Positions 53,367 to 61,678 of a stretch of 64,000 nt of DNA are shown piece by piece. Location: positions 35,843-99,842 of the forward strand of contig CAADYO010000018.1 in assembly GCA_900753325.1 (NCBI GenBank), read 5' to 3'. The first letter of the stretch is position 1; each line of letters starts with the position of its first letter. Below the pieces are notes generated by a model, which was not told the DNA's origin, did not search any database, and saw only the letters and a list, made by a program, of their open reading frames with translations. The translations under genes and the position numbers were made by a program. This DNA is from Bacilli bacterium (GTDB lineage: Bacteria > Bacillota_I > Bacilli_A > RF39 > UBA660).

Positions 53367-53566
53367 AATGAACTCCTTTCACTAATTATAATTTTCATTG
53401 GTATCATAAGACATAAAACCATATCAACTAAATCAATTATACAATTGCGAAGTATAAAAAACAATTTTTTGTTAACCTTCAATTAACGTAGTGAAAACAA
53501 TATAAAAACTAATCTTTTATTTACTAAAGAATAATGTTATAATCAAATATATAGTAGGAGGCATAT

Positions 53567-54361
53567 ATGGAATACATATTAATAGTAATAGCACTTTTAC
53601 CAGTTTTTATAATCGCAACATACGTTAATAAAAAAGATAAGAATAAAGAACCAGCTAAATTATTAGCCCAATTATTTATATTAGGAATAGTTTCTTGTTT
53701 TTTAACAGTTTATGTCTCTGAACTCTTAGGTAAATTTATTCCATTTGTCGATATAGATGTTACCAAAGCCAATTTTATTGAAGTACTTTTGCATGCTTTT
53801 ATAGGAATAGCATTAATAGAAGAAGGATCTAAATTATTTATGGTTTATAATATGGCCTATAAAAATAAAGAATTTGATGAATTGTATGACATAATTGTCT
53901 ATTCTGTCTTTGTAGCATTAGGTTTTGCAGCTTTTGAAAATGTTTTATATATTTTTGGTGTTAATGATTTTGCATATGGAGCAAAAGTAGGAGTTTTAAG
54001 AGGACTTTTAGCAGTACCAGGTCATGCTTGTGACGGATTATTTATGGGTTACTATTTAAGTCTTGCTAAAATAGCCGAGTTACAAAACCAAAAACAACTA
54101 GCGAAAAGAAACTTTATAAAGAGTTTATTAATACCAACAGTATTACATGGAACATATGATTTCTGTTGCTTTTCATCACAGCCAGTATTTATATTAGTTT
54201 TCTTTATATTTATAATTTTTATGTACATAATATCAATCAAAAAATTAAAATTTATAGCGACCAATAATAGACCATTAGTAATTACCAATAATTACTGTGG
54301 AACCTGTGGTAGCCCAGTAACCGGAATATTCTGTGGCCATTGCGGACGTAGAGTAAAATAA
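53567..54361 (+). CDS. PrsW-family intramembrane protease with C-terminal zinc ribbon
   Basis: A 264-residue protein with seven to eight membrane helices and the PrsW motifs EEGSKL, AFENVLYIF, PGHACDGLFMG and HGTYDF (the Glu/His residues that bind metal). PrsW cleaves anti-sigma factors such as RsiW in Bacillus. Residues ~245-262 add CGTCGSPVTGIFCGHCG, a zinc ribbon that Bacillus PrsW lacks. GGAGG precedes ATG. No anti-sigma gene lies nearby. Confidence 0.88.
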   Translation: MEYILIVIALLPVFIIATYVNKKDKNKEPAKLLAQLFILGIVSCFLTVYVSELLGKFIPFVDIDVTKANFIEVLLHAFIGIALIEEGSKLFMVYNMAYKNKEFDELYDIIVYSVFVALGFAAFENVLYIFGVNDFAYGAKVGVLRGLLAVPGHACDGLFMGYYLSLAKIAELQNQKQLAKRNFIKSLLIPTVLHGTYDFCCFSSQPVFILVFFIFIIFMYIISIKKLKFIATNNRPLVITNNYCGTCGSPVTGIFCGHCGRRVK

Positions 54362-54371
54362 TGGAGGTAAC

Positions 54372-55373
54372 ATGAAAGTATTATTATATACAGAAGGACA
54401 AAAAATGACTAAAAATTCAGGACTTGGTAAAGCCATAAAACATCAAATGAAGGCTTTAGAAAGTGTTAATGTAGAATACACAACAAATTTAAAAGATGAT
54501 TACGATATTATTCATATTAACTTTTATGGTCCAAGATCATATCATCTAGCTAAAAAAGCTCACCGTCTAGGAAAAAAAGTTGTCTATCATGCTCATAGTA
54601 CAGAAGAAGATTATAAAAATGGTTTTATTCTTGCTAAACAAACATCTCACTTATTTAAAAACTGGTTAATTAAATGTTATAATCTAGGAGATGTAATAGT
54701 AACTCCAACTCCATATTCAAAAAGATTACTAGAAGGGTATGGTATAAAAAAGAAAATATATGCCATATCAAATGGTATAGAATTAGATTTATTTAAAAAA
54801 GATGAAGAATCCGGTAAACGTTTTAGAAAAAAATATAACTATACAACAGAAGACAAAGTAATAATAGGTATAGGACTTTACATAACCAGAAAAGGAATAG
54901 TGGACTTTGTAGAACTAGCAAAACGTCTACCAGAATATAAATTCATTTGGTTTGGTTACAGTCCACTTGCTGCCGCAACAGAAGATGTAAGAAAAGCAGT
55001 AAATACAAAATTAGATAATTTAACATTCGCCGGCTATGTTGAACAGCAAGTAATAAAAGATGCCATGAATGGTTGTGATATATACTTATTCCCAACATAT
55101 GAAGAAACAGAAGGTATACCAATAATAGAAGCTTGTGCATGTAAAACAACAGCTATAATTAGAGATATACCAATATTTGAAGAAATGTTAGAAGACGGAG
55201 TAAACGTATATAAAGCTAAAACAATAGATGAATTTGAAGATAAAATAAAAAAAGTAATTACAGGAAAACTACCAAAAGTAGGAGAAAAAGCGTATAAAGT
55301 AGCCGAAGAAAGAGATATTAAAAAAGTAGGAGAACAACTAAAACAAGTTTATGAAGATGTCTTAAAAATGTAA
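54372..55373 (+). CDS. Glycosyltransferase family 4, probable diacylglycerol glucosyltransferase
   Basis: A 333-residue GT-B enzyme: GLGKAIKHQMKALESVN near the start, VVYHAHSTEEDYKNGF, IYAISNGIELDLF, IGIGLYITRKGI, and the E-x7-E motif in PTYEETEGIPIIEACACKTT. The pattern is that of GT4 processive or monoglucosyl-diacylglycerol synthases of Bacilli and Mollicutes, which make membrane glycolipids and lipoteichoic acid anchors. Acceptor is inferred. GGAGGTAAC precedes ATG, 11 bp after PrsW. Confidence 0.85.
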   Translation: MKVLLYTEGQKMTKNSGLGKAIKHQMKALESVNVEYTTNLKDDYDIIHINFYGPRSYHLAKKAHRLGKKVVYHAHSTEEDYKNGFILAKQTSHLFKNWLIKCYNLGDVIVTPTPYSKRLLEGYGIKKKIYAISNGIELDLFKKDEESGKRFRKKYNYTTEDKVIIGIGLYITRKGIVDFVELAKRLPEYKFIWFGYSPLAAATEDVRKAVNTKLDNLTFAGYVEQQVIKDAMNGCDIYLFPTYEETEGIPIIEACACKTTAIIRDIPIFEEMLEDGVNVYKAKTIDEFEDKIKKVITGKLPKVGEKAYKVAEERDIKKVGEQLKQVYEDVLKM

Positions 55374-55401
55374 ATTAAAGTGTCATAAACTGTAAATACA
55401 A

Positions 55402-55430
55402 TTGAAATAAATAATGAACAATAGTATAAT
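55402..55430 (+). promoter_or_regulatory. Promoter of the ESX/WXG100 locus
   Basis: TTGAAA at 55402-55407, 17-base spacer and TATAAT at 55425-55430, 85 bases before the first gene. Confidence 0.7.
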
Positions 55431-55514
55431 AAAAACATAAGTAAGCTAACAATAGAATGAGTACAAAAATAAAAATATAGATTAAAAATATAAAGGTAAG
55501 AAAGGAATGATAAA

Positions 55515-55862
55515 ATGTCAGAAGAAAAAGTCTACCCAGAATCTAGAAAGAAAGCCGCTCAATGGAGCCTTAACAACCGCACAAATGCTCTGAACAAGAT
55601 AATTGATATTTTTAACAATAGTGGTTTTTTTGATGGACTATATAATATACCAGACATTAAAGATGATTGTCTAACACCCGAAAATCTCACAATAGGTTAT
55701 CGCAGTATGAAATTCATGCTTGAAGCCCTTGAAGAAGAAATACTTCTTTTGAGATATGATTTTATGTATGCAATACAAGAGGCTAGTATTAGTAATAAAA
55801 ATTTACAGACAATGATTGACACTATGAAAACAAAGCCAGATGAGACAGATGAACAATGGTAA
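55515..55862 (+). CDS. Small helical protein of a type VII secretion locus
   Basis: A 115-residue, largely alpha-helical protein with no signal peptide or cysteines, rich in Glu, Lys and Asn; it ends DETDEQW. It opens a cluster with WXG100-like proteins and DUF4176, so it may be a chaperone or partner for the next, much larger protein. AGAAAGGAATG precedes ATG. No named family recognised. The 28-bp gap to the next gene suggests co-translation. Confidence 0.55.
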   Translation: MSEEKVYPESRKKAAQWSLNNRTNALNKIIDIFNNSGFFDGLYNIPDIKDDCLTPENLTIGYRSMKFMLEALEEEILLLRYDFMYAIQEASISNKNLQTMIDTMKTKPDETDEQW

Positions 55863-55890
55863 AAATGGCAAATAAAAAAGGAGAAATACT

Positions 55891-57375
55891 ATGGAGTCAG
55901 GAAAAGATACAGTAAATGTGATACAAATAAAATCGAATACTAATACTATAAATACTATAATATATAATGAAAAAAAAATCTCAGAAGGCTTGGACAAGTT
56001 AAGGACAGGACAGGATGGCCTAAAAGATGATGAGGAAGCACTTTGGGAAGAAATAAAAGGGTATAGATGCGATGAAGCTAATAAAGTTGATTGTAAAAAT
56101 TATGGTCTGCCAAAGGAGTATGCAGATTTTGCAACCCAATCTAGATATTTATTTGATGAAGTTATATATCGAATGTCACGACTATATAATGGAGAATGGA
56201 ACTCAAGCACAAAGTTAGATATAGAAGTTAATACTGTTAATAGCGATATGTTAAGTGTAAGCTTTGACAACATAATATCAATAATCACCGAAATTGATGA
56301 CGCTCTTACAGAATATGACACTGGTACTACCGAAATTAACTTAAGTAAAAATATTTTTTTAGCAGATAAACCTGGTGGTTTGTCTTTGTATGATAAACTT
56401 GGAGTAAATTATTGGAATGAAAATGCAGCTAACCGTGCAAGCCGATTTGACAGTAGATTAATAGCCTTCAAAGAAAAAAATGAAGAAAAATATAGAGAAA
56501 TTAAAAACTGGGATGTTAGCACATTTAAAGATTTTATTGCTAGTGGTAAGGATATAGATAGCTTTATTAAAGACAAAAAAGAGGAAATTGATGGAGATGA
56601 TACTAATCCAGAAGATCCACCATCTCCACCGGTTATCCCATACTCACCAACTGTTGCTGCCGACGACCAATTTAATTCATCAAAGACAGTTGAAGAGACA
56701 AATACAAATACAGAAACAACTGATACAGGAAAAACAGATACTGGTAAGTCGGATGATAATTCAAGCCCTGATAAAGGAAAAACAGAACCATCAAAAGATA
56801 CAGATACTAAGGATTCTGATAAAACATTTGAAAATAAACCAAAACCAGACAATCCACCAACAATTAGTGACAATAAAGGAAGCAGTGGAGTAAGTCATGG
56901 TGGTTTATCATCAAATAATGGTAAGGGCAATTATACATTTACAAATAGTGGAATATCTGCTAGTCAAGATGAACCAATTGAAATATTAACAGATGAAAAG
57001 CCAGGAGATGATCAAATTACATCTTTACCAGATGATAATGAGGACATTTATACTATTCCAACTGATTTATCAGGAGTAACATCAACTAAAAAGCATTCAT
57101 CAGGTGGTGGCAGTGGAGTAATTCCAATATTGGGTGGTCTAGGTGCAGCAGCAGCCGTTGGAGTAGGTGCCAAAATATATATGGATAACAAGAAAAATAA
57201 TGACAATGATGAAGATTCTAGTGAAAGTGATGATAATACTGAAGATTGGAATGAGACATCAAATGAAAATGATGGAATCCTAGCTGATGAATGGAATGAA
57301 GATGATTCAAATTTTGAATTTGATGATTCGGAACCAAATATGGATGATGATGGATCTGGATTCAGTGAAATATAA
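55891..57375 (+). CDS. Large tail-anchored protein of the ESX locus (helical head, linker, C-terminal span)
   Basis: A 494-residue protein without signal peptide. Residues ~1-215 are helical, ~220-405 are Asp/Ser/Thr/Pro-rich low complexity, a hydrophobic segment VIPILGGLGAAAAVGVGAKI lies at ~410-431, and an Asp/Asn/Ser-rich tail ends DDDGSGFSEI. A helical N terminus without signal followed by a flexible linker is reminiscent of LXG or WXG-type type VII substrates that span the envelope. A decayed partial copy of its end occurs at 58651-58689. AAGGAG precedes ATG. Family unknown; role as secretion-linked surface protein is inferred. Confidence 0.6.
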   Translation: MESGKDTVNVIQIKSNTNTINTIIYNEKKISEGLDKLRTGQDGLKDDEEALWEEIKGYRCDEANKVDCKNYGLPKEYADFATQSRYLFDEVIYRMSRLYNGEWNSSTKLDIEVNTVNSDMLSVSFDNIISIITEIDDALTEYDTGTTEINLSKNIFLADKPGGLSLYDKLGVNYWNENAANRASRFDSRLIAFKEKNEEKYREIKNWDVSTFKDFIASGKDIDSFIKDKKEEIDGDDTNPEDPPSPPVIPYSPTVAADDQFNSSKTVEETNTNTETTDTGKTDTGKSDDNSSPDKGKTEPSKDTDTKDSDKTFENKPKPDNPPTISDNKGSSGVSHGGLSSNNGKGNYTFTNSGISASQDEPIEILTDEKPGDDQITSLPDDNEDIYTIPTDLSGVTSTKKHSSGGGSGVIPILGGLGAAAAVGVGAKIYMDNKKNNDNDEDSSESDDNTEDWNETSNENDGILADEWNEDDSNFEFDDSEPNMDDDGSGFSEI

Positions 57376-57380
57376 TTACT

Positions 57381-57413
57381 AAACATGCAGTGATAAGCTG
57401 TATGTTTTTTTTT
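57381..57413 (+). terminator. Intrinsic terminator in the ESX locus
   Basis: ACATGCAG / CTGTATGT stem followed by a run of nine T, after the large protein gene. Confidence 0.8.
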
Positions 57414-57454
57414 GATAATACTTGACATATAATTGACAAGAAAATAAAAAATAA

Positions 57455-57483
57455 TTGCTTTATCAAGTCAAAAATACTATAAT
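57455..57483 (+). promoter_or_regulatory. Promoter of the WXG100-like genes
   Basis: TTGCTT at 57455-57460, 17-base spacer, TATAAT at 57478-57483. It allows the small genes to be expressed independently of the large protein. Confidence 0.7.
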
Positions 57484-57550
57484 TTAATTATAAGGATATG
57501 AATTTGTTTTAAGAGCAAATATTCTTACAAAAATAATAGGAGGTGCACGA

Positions 57551-57838
57551 ATGAGAATTCATGTAGAAGAGTCAGCATTAAATGATTTAAGAAATGCCTT
57601 AGAAACAGCTGGAGAAGATTACAAAAATAAATTAGCAAGGTTACAAAACTTAATTAATGAAATTACTTCAGGTGATATTCAAGGAGATCCAGCTAATGAT
57701 TTATTAACAAAATTCCAAGCTAAAGAAGATGTTTTTAAGGGTTTAGCTCAAACAATTGATGATGCAGAAGAATACATGGGAATGCAAAAGACAAACTTCA
57801 ACAGTCTTATCGAAGGTTTGTCATCTTCAATGCATTAA
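57551..57838 (+). CDS. WXG100-like small helical protein (ESX substrate candidate)
   Basis: A 95-residue protein predicted as two helices with a central break, the size and layout of WXG100 proteins, although the turn (SGDIQGDPANDL) lacks a W-x-G. No signal peptide. AGGAGGTGC precedes ATG, a very strong ribosome-binding site, consistent with high expression. It is followed by a second, more typical member, as in EsxA/EsxB-type pairs that are exported by EssC-driven machinery. Confidence 0.7.
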   Translation: MRIHVEESALNDLRNALETAGEDYKNKLARLQNLINEITSGDIQGDPANDLLTKFQAKEDVFKGLAQTIDDAEEYMGMQKTNFNSLIEGLSSSMH

Positions 57839-57870
57839 TTTATTAATAAAGAGAAAGGTGATGAGTATAA

Positions 57871-58146
57871 ATGAATTTAACAATTAATCCAGGAGCAGCC
57901 ACTGAAGATGCTGCCCAAATTGACAGCATTGTTAATGATATTGAATCAGCAATGGAGACATTAGATGCTGCAATTAAAAGAAACATTCCAAATGGTATTG
58001 AAACTACTTGGTCAGATCAAGTTAGAAATAATTGGGAAAGTTACTATGGAGCAGATATACCAGAAGCAATGCAAGATATGAAACTAAGTGCCACTAACTT
58101 ACGTTTGGCAGTAGATGAATCATTAAAATACAGTCAGGAAAAATAA
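57871..58146 (+). CDS. WXG100-family protein
   Basis: A 91-residue two-helix protein with TWSDQVRNNWESYYG around residue 47-61, in the central turn where WXG100 proteins have W-x-G; the spacing is variant (W plus conserved aromatic and Gly). Such proteins form helical dimers and are carried out by type VII secretion. AAAGGTGATG precedes ATG. A pair of hairpins follows the stop, which may limit read-through to downstream genes. Confidence 0.75.
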   Translation: MNLTINPGAATEDAAQIDSIVNDIESAMETLDAAIKRNIPNGIETTWSDQVRNNWESYYGADIPEAMQDMKLSATNLRLAVDESLKYSQEK

Positions 58147-58151
58147 AATCA

Positions 58152-58208
58152 TTATACATTGCACTGCAATGTATAACAAATAGAGAAAGAGACATTTCTC
58201 TATTTGTT
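58152..58208 (+). repeat. Two tandem inverted repeats between ESX genes
   Basis: TTATACATTGCA and TGCAATGTATAA (58152-58163, 58165-58176) are separated by one base, followed by AACAAATAGAGAAA / TTTCTCTATTTGTT (58175-58188, 58195-58208). The second resembles an attenuator or weak terminator; the first is a near-perfect 25-bp palindrome that could be an operator. Confidence 0.7.
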
Positions 58209-58234
58209 ATATTTTGAAAGAAAATGACAAATAG

Positions 58235-58513
58235 ATGGCTATTGACATATATTCAGTAAAAGCTGGCTGCGTAGCAATTCAAAACGCTGCCCAAGAATAT
58301 GATAATATCATAAGCTTAGTAAATCAGGCAAAAGAAGAAAGCCAGGCTGAAACAATTAAAATAAATGGTGCTACAATGGCTACTCCATTTGAAGAAATAT
58401 TAGAACAAATTAATCAAGTAAAAAATGCCACAACAAAAATCGAAGATATTATTACAAGTAACAGTAATGGTATATCCATGATTACAAATTTCCTAAGTTA
58501 TTATAATAGATAA
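58235..58513 (+). CDS. Third small helical protein of the ESX locus
   Basis: A 92-residue helical protein (IYSVKAGCVAIQNAAQEYDN and EEILEQINQVKNATTKIEDI), similar in size to the neighbouring WXG100-like proteins, with no W-x-G. The ribosome-binding site is weak (GAAAGAAAATGACA before ATG), so expression may depend on read-through through the preceding hairpins. Resembles the small accessory proteins (TIGR04197-like) of type VII loci; this is tentative. Confidence 0.55.
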   Translation: MAIDIYSVKAGCVAIQNAAQEYDNIISLVNQAKEESQAETIKINGATMATPFEEILEQINQVKNATTKIEDIITSNSNGISMITNFLSYYNR

Positions 58514-58519
58514 TTTAAT

Positions 58520-58689
58520 TTGGAAAACTTAAATACATACGCTACAATTATTAAAGAAAATATTGTTGATTTAAGTTTAACACTTGAAAAACAAGCCGAT
58601 ATGATAGAAAAATACAATAGCTCAAGTACACTTACAAGAATTTTTAATAGCTATCAGATGATGAAGAATCTGGATTTGGTGAAATATAA
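58520..58689 (+). pseudogene. Remnant carrying the C-terminal tail of the large ESX-locus protein
   Basis: From TTG at 58520 a frame encodes ENLNTYATIIKENIVDLSLT and a further ~25 helical residues. Around 58640-58651 the original frame appears shifted, because the DNA at 58651-58689 encodes LSDDEESGFGEI then TAA, nearly the same as the tail DDDGSGFSEI of the 494-residue protein, and the two DNA stretches match at about 33 of 38 bases. In its own open frame the reading continues to 58804, overlapping the DUF4176 gene by 95 bp, which is implausible. Best read as a copy with an internal deletion and frame change. Confidence 0.5.
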
Positions 58690-58709
58690 TTATATAAAGG
58701 AGAATAAAT

Positions 58710-59105
58710 ATGAAAGAAAGATTTTTACCTATTGGTACAGTTGTATTGTTGAAAGGTGGAAAGAAGTATGTAATGGTAACAAGTTATTGTATCTTTCCAA
58801 ATAAAGTTCAAATAAAAGAAGGAAAACCTATACAACCAGAAAAGAAGATGTATGAATATGGTGGTTGCGTATACCCAGAAGGAATTATTGATACTAGTAT
58901 GTCTTGTGCCTTTAATCATAATCAAATAGATAAAATTATTTATATGGGATATGAATCAGAAGATCAAAAGAAATTATCTCAAATTTTAAACTCTGGATAC
59001 GATAATTACAAGAAAGTGTATGAAACTGAAGGAATTGAGGGAATTAAAAAAATGAGCCAAGAACAATATGAGAAGAAAAATCCAGACTCAAATGAAACTC
59101 ACTAA
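58710..59105 (+). CDS. DUF4176 protein (type VII secretion-associated)
   Basis: A 131-residue protein with LPIGTVVLLKGGKKYVMVTS, YEYGGCVYPEGI and FNHNQIDKIIYMGYESED, the DUF4176 pattern, which occurs in type VII secretion loci of Bacillota. Role unknown. AAAGGAGAATAA precedes ATG. It closes the ESX cluster, which here lacks an EssC/YukB ATPase, so the secretion engine must be elsewhere in the genome. Confidence 0.85.
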   Translation: MKERFLPIGTVVLLKGGKKYVMVTSYCIFPNKVQIKEGKPIQPEKKMYEYGGCVYPEGIIDTSMSCAFNHNQIDKIIYMGYESEDQKKLSQILNSGYDNYKKVYETEGIEGIKKMSQEQYEKKNPDSNETH

Positions 59106-59113
59106 TTTTAATA

Positions 59114-59160
59114 ACAAAAAAGACTATTTATAATACAACCGAAATATAAATAGTCTTTTT
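59114..59160. terminator. Bidirectional terminator
   Basis: AAAAAAGACTATTTATA pairs with TATAAATAGTCTTTTTT across a loop; it lies between DUF4176 and the convergent rodA, with T-runs on both strands. Confidence 0.85.
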
Positions 59161-60288
59161 TTATTTATATTTATACCTCTTATTTTTTTCCATTGATATA
59201 TTTAAAATTATTCCAACTATCAACATATAAGAAAGTAAACTAGATCCACCATAAGATATAAAGGGAAGAGTAATACCTGTAATAGGTAATAATCCAACAG
59301 TCATACCAATATTTTGTACTTGTTGAAACAAAAGCATTGCAATAATACCCATTAATATATATTTATCAGTATCATCAATCCTTCTTCTAGCTAACTTAAC
59401 AATATTAACATCAAAATAAATTATAATACCAAGTAAAATAATAACCCCAACTAAACCAAAATTAGATGCAAAAACAGCAAATATAAAGTCTGTGGAAGAC
59501 TCCGGAAAGTAAATTGGTGTCTTATTAAAACCATGTCCAAATAACCCAGCTGAACCAATTGCTGCTAAAGCATTTTCAAGTTGTAACCCAGAACCAGTTT
59601 GCCAATCAAATAATCTTTCTAGTCGATAATAAATTGAACTACCAAATATTTTAATAAAAACATCTTCTTTAAAGAAATATAGACCAAGTGTTGTAGCTCC
59701 AACAACTCCTAATATAACTAAAGCTATTATAAACCAACTAAATCTAATACCAGATGCAAACATCATTACCAAATAAATAACCAAATATATAATAACAGCC
59801 CCAGTATCAGGTTGTAAAAAAGTAAGAACCGAAGGAATAAGTACAATACCAAATGTTTTCAAAATAAATATAAATTCTTCCTTTATAGTTGGATTTTTAT
59901 AATCACACCTAAATTTATGAATCATAGTAGCTAAAGTAAGCATAATAAATACTTTCATAAATTCACTTGGTTGAATACTACCAATTCCCGGTATTACTAA
60001 CCAACACTTACTATTATTAATAGGTGTTGCAAATAACAATAAACCCAGTAATAATATATTTCCAAATATATATAAAAACCAAGTATGCCTATATAAATAC
60101 TCGTTCCTTAATTTTAATAATATAATTACTAATATTCCTCCAACTAAATACCAAACACCTTGTTTTAAAGCCAAATTACCTAAAGATTTAGAAGTATAAG
60201 TTAAAGCACTATAAATAGTAATAATACTAATAATAGCCATTAATATAATAGGAATAACTATCTTTAAATTAATTTTATATTTAGACAT
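59161..60288 (-). CDS. rodA: RodA/FtsW-family peptidoglycan glycosyltransferase
   Basis: A 375-residue polytopic protein with ten membrane helices and the SEDS motifs NNSKCWLVIPGIGSIQPSEF, FPESSTDFIFAVFASNFGLV and LPITGITLPFISYGGSSLLS. The Asp in STDFIF and the PSEF segment support an active SEDS polymerase. RodA works with MreC/MreD (encoded at 50-51 kb) in rod elongation. It is a single-gene unit on the minus strand. ATG is preceded by CGGTGAT. Confidence 0.95.
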   Translation of the reverse strand: MSKYKINLKIVIPIILMAIISIITIYSALTYTSKSLGNLALKQGVWYLVGGILVIILLKLRNEYLYRHTWFLYIFGNILLLGLLLFATPINNSKCWLVIPGIGSIQPSEFMKVFIMLTLATMIHKFRCDYKNPTIKEEFIFILKTFGIVLIPSVLTFLQPDTGAVIIYLVIYLVMMFASGIRFSWFIIALVILGVVGATTLGLYFFKEDVFIKIFGSSIYYRLERLFDWQTGSGLQLENALAAIGSAGLFGHGFNKTPIYFPESSTDFIFAVFASNFGLVGVIILLGIIIYFDVNIVKLARRRIDDTDKYILMGIIAMLLFQQVQNIGMTVGLLPITGITLPFISYGGSSLLSYMLIVGIILNISMEKNKRYKYK

Positions 60289-60380
60289 CTAATATCACCG
60301 TCTTTCATTAATATATTATACCAAAATCAATCAATTTTTATCTTTCAATTTCATAAAATATTACAAAAGGAGAATATTTT

Positions 60381-60683
60381 ATGAAAAAACTACCTAAAGT
60401 CTATCAAAATAAAATAACAAAAAAAATAAATAATAATAAAACAGTATGTTATTTGACAAAAGAAAATGAAGATAATGATTATCAAATACCTACAATTATA
60501 GATAAAATAGAAGAAGTCTTTTCTGGATTTGGTTATTCCTATAACATCCCAGTAACTATAAAAACTCCAAATAAAGTATATAATACCAGTTTAATAGCTA
60601 AAACATCTAATAATATAATTACACTTGATAATGATATTATTCCAATATCTGATATAATAGACTTTCAAATTAATAAAAATTAA
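60381..60683 (+). CDS. Hypothetical small basic protein
   Basis: A 100-residue protein beginning MKKLPKVYQNKITKKINNNK and later IPVTIKTPNKVYNTSLIAKT, with a beta-rich second half and no cysteines or membrane span. AAAGGAG precedes ATG at a good distance. It lies between rodA and the coat genes and could be a coat-type protein, but no family is recognised and that is only context. Confidence 0.6.
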   Translation: MKKLPKVYQNKITKKINNNKTVCYLTKENEDNDYQIPTIIDKIEEVFSGFGYSYNIPVTIKTPNKVYNTSLIAKTSNNIITLDNDIIPISDIIDFQINKN

Positions 60684-60726
60684 AAAGATTGTCTAAACAA
60701 TCTTTTTTAATAAGTTATTTTTCTAC

Positions 60727-61131
60727 TTAACACAATTCTACATAAGTATCAGCAAGACATTGCATAGCACCTACACAATTTAAATCAAGTGTAAAGAATT
60801 GATTTGTGCTAACATATCCATTTCCTTCTTCATTTGCATATAGTATTCTACATGTACAGCAACAATCATCTAAAGCTTCAATTCTAAATACAGTAGATTG
60901 GCTAGTTTGTCCAGTTGCTGTTGTATAAGGAAAACTCCATGCACTACCAGTACAACAATTGTATAATGTAATTGGTCTAGTATTATAACAAACTGTACTA
61001 CATACTGGTCCTAAAAAAGGTTTATCACAACCAGAATAACTTTCATTATCAAAATCTTGTTTTTGAAGTACTAAAATTTTTCTTAATACATCAGCTAAAC
61101 AACAAGTACTTTTCTTTTCTTCACAACCCAT
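60727..61131 (-). CDS. CotY/CotZ-like spore coat protein, copy 1
   Basis: A 134-residue Cys-rich protein: CCLADVLRKILVLQKQ, TRPITLYNCC, VFRIEALDDCCCTCRILY and LDLNCVGAMQCLADTYV match the CotY/CotZ layout, which forms the disulfide-linked crust of Bacillus spores. At least fourteen Cys residues. It lies 16 bp downstream of a diverged paralogue in the same orientation. The ribosome-binding site is AGGAGGT before ATG. Expression should be mother-cell specific, but I cannot see a SigK promoter clearly. Confidence 0.88.
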   Translation of the reverse strand: MGCEEKKSTCCLADVLRKILVLQKQDFDNESYSGCDKPFLGPVCSTVCYNTRPITLYNCCTGSAWSFPYTTATGQTSQSTVFRIEALDDCCCTCRILYANEEGNGYVSTNQFFTLDLNCVGAMQCLADTYVELC

Positions 61132-61147
61132 AATCTAAACCTCCTTT

Positions 61148-61540
61148 CTATAAATTAGAAACTACAGCATCTTCTATACATTGAATAGCACATATACATC
61201 CTAAATTAACATTAATAAAACTGTTACTAGCAATATAATTATTATTGTCTTTATATAATACCCTAAGAGTTACACAATTATCATTAATATGTTCAACTCT
61301 AAATAAAGAACTAACTTCACTTTGTCCATTACTATTTAGATAACTACCAGTAAGTAAAGTACCTTTTTTATTATATAAAGTAATAACTCTCGTATTATAA
61401 CAAATACAATTAATAGTAGGTCCTAAAAAAGGTCTAGTGCATCCTTCATCACAAAAGCATTCATCTTTTGAATTATCTTGTAATAGACATATTAGTTTTA
61501 ATAAGTTCTTAATACAACGATTAGTAGTCATAGTACCCAC
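61148..61540 (-). CDS. CotY/CotZ-like spore coat protein, copy 2
   Basis: A 130-residue Cys-rich paralogue of the next gene on the strand, sharing CFCDEGCTRPFLGP, TRVITLYNKKG, LFRVEHINDNCVTLRVLY and NLGCICAIQCIEDAV. It has fewer Cys in its second half. The tandem arrangement (16-bp gap) indicates a duplication, as for cotY/cotZ in Bacillus. AAAGAGGTGGG precedes ATG. Confidence 0.88.
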   Translation of the reverse strand: MGTMTTNRCIKNLLKLICLLQDNSKDECFCDEGCTRPFLGPTINCICYNTRVITLYNKKGTLLTGSYLNSNGQSEVSSLFRVEHINDNCVTLRVLYKDNNNYIASNSFINVNLGCICAIQCIEDAVVSNL

Positions 61541-61678
61541 CTCTTTATCTATTTCTAATATAAAGTATTCAAAACTTTTTATTTTGTGTTTATAAATACC
61601 TATATAATTATATGTAGTATCAACTAAAATATCTTTCTTTTTTCTAATCTATGTTATATAATAATACTGGTGATAAAA

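Noticed and set aside
53282..53482. 66-codon minus-strand ORF next to the DinD relic
   Set aside because: It lies in a different frame from the recognisable DinD-like sequence and has no ribosome-binding site.
58690..58804. Extension of the 58520 frame into the DUF4176 gene
   Set aside because: The overlap of 95 bp in another frame merely reads the DUF4176 sequence out of frame; the tail homology at 58651 shows that the natural end was at 58689.
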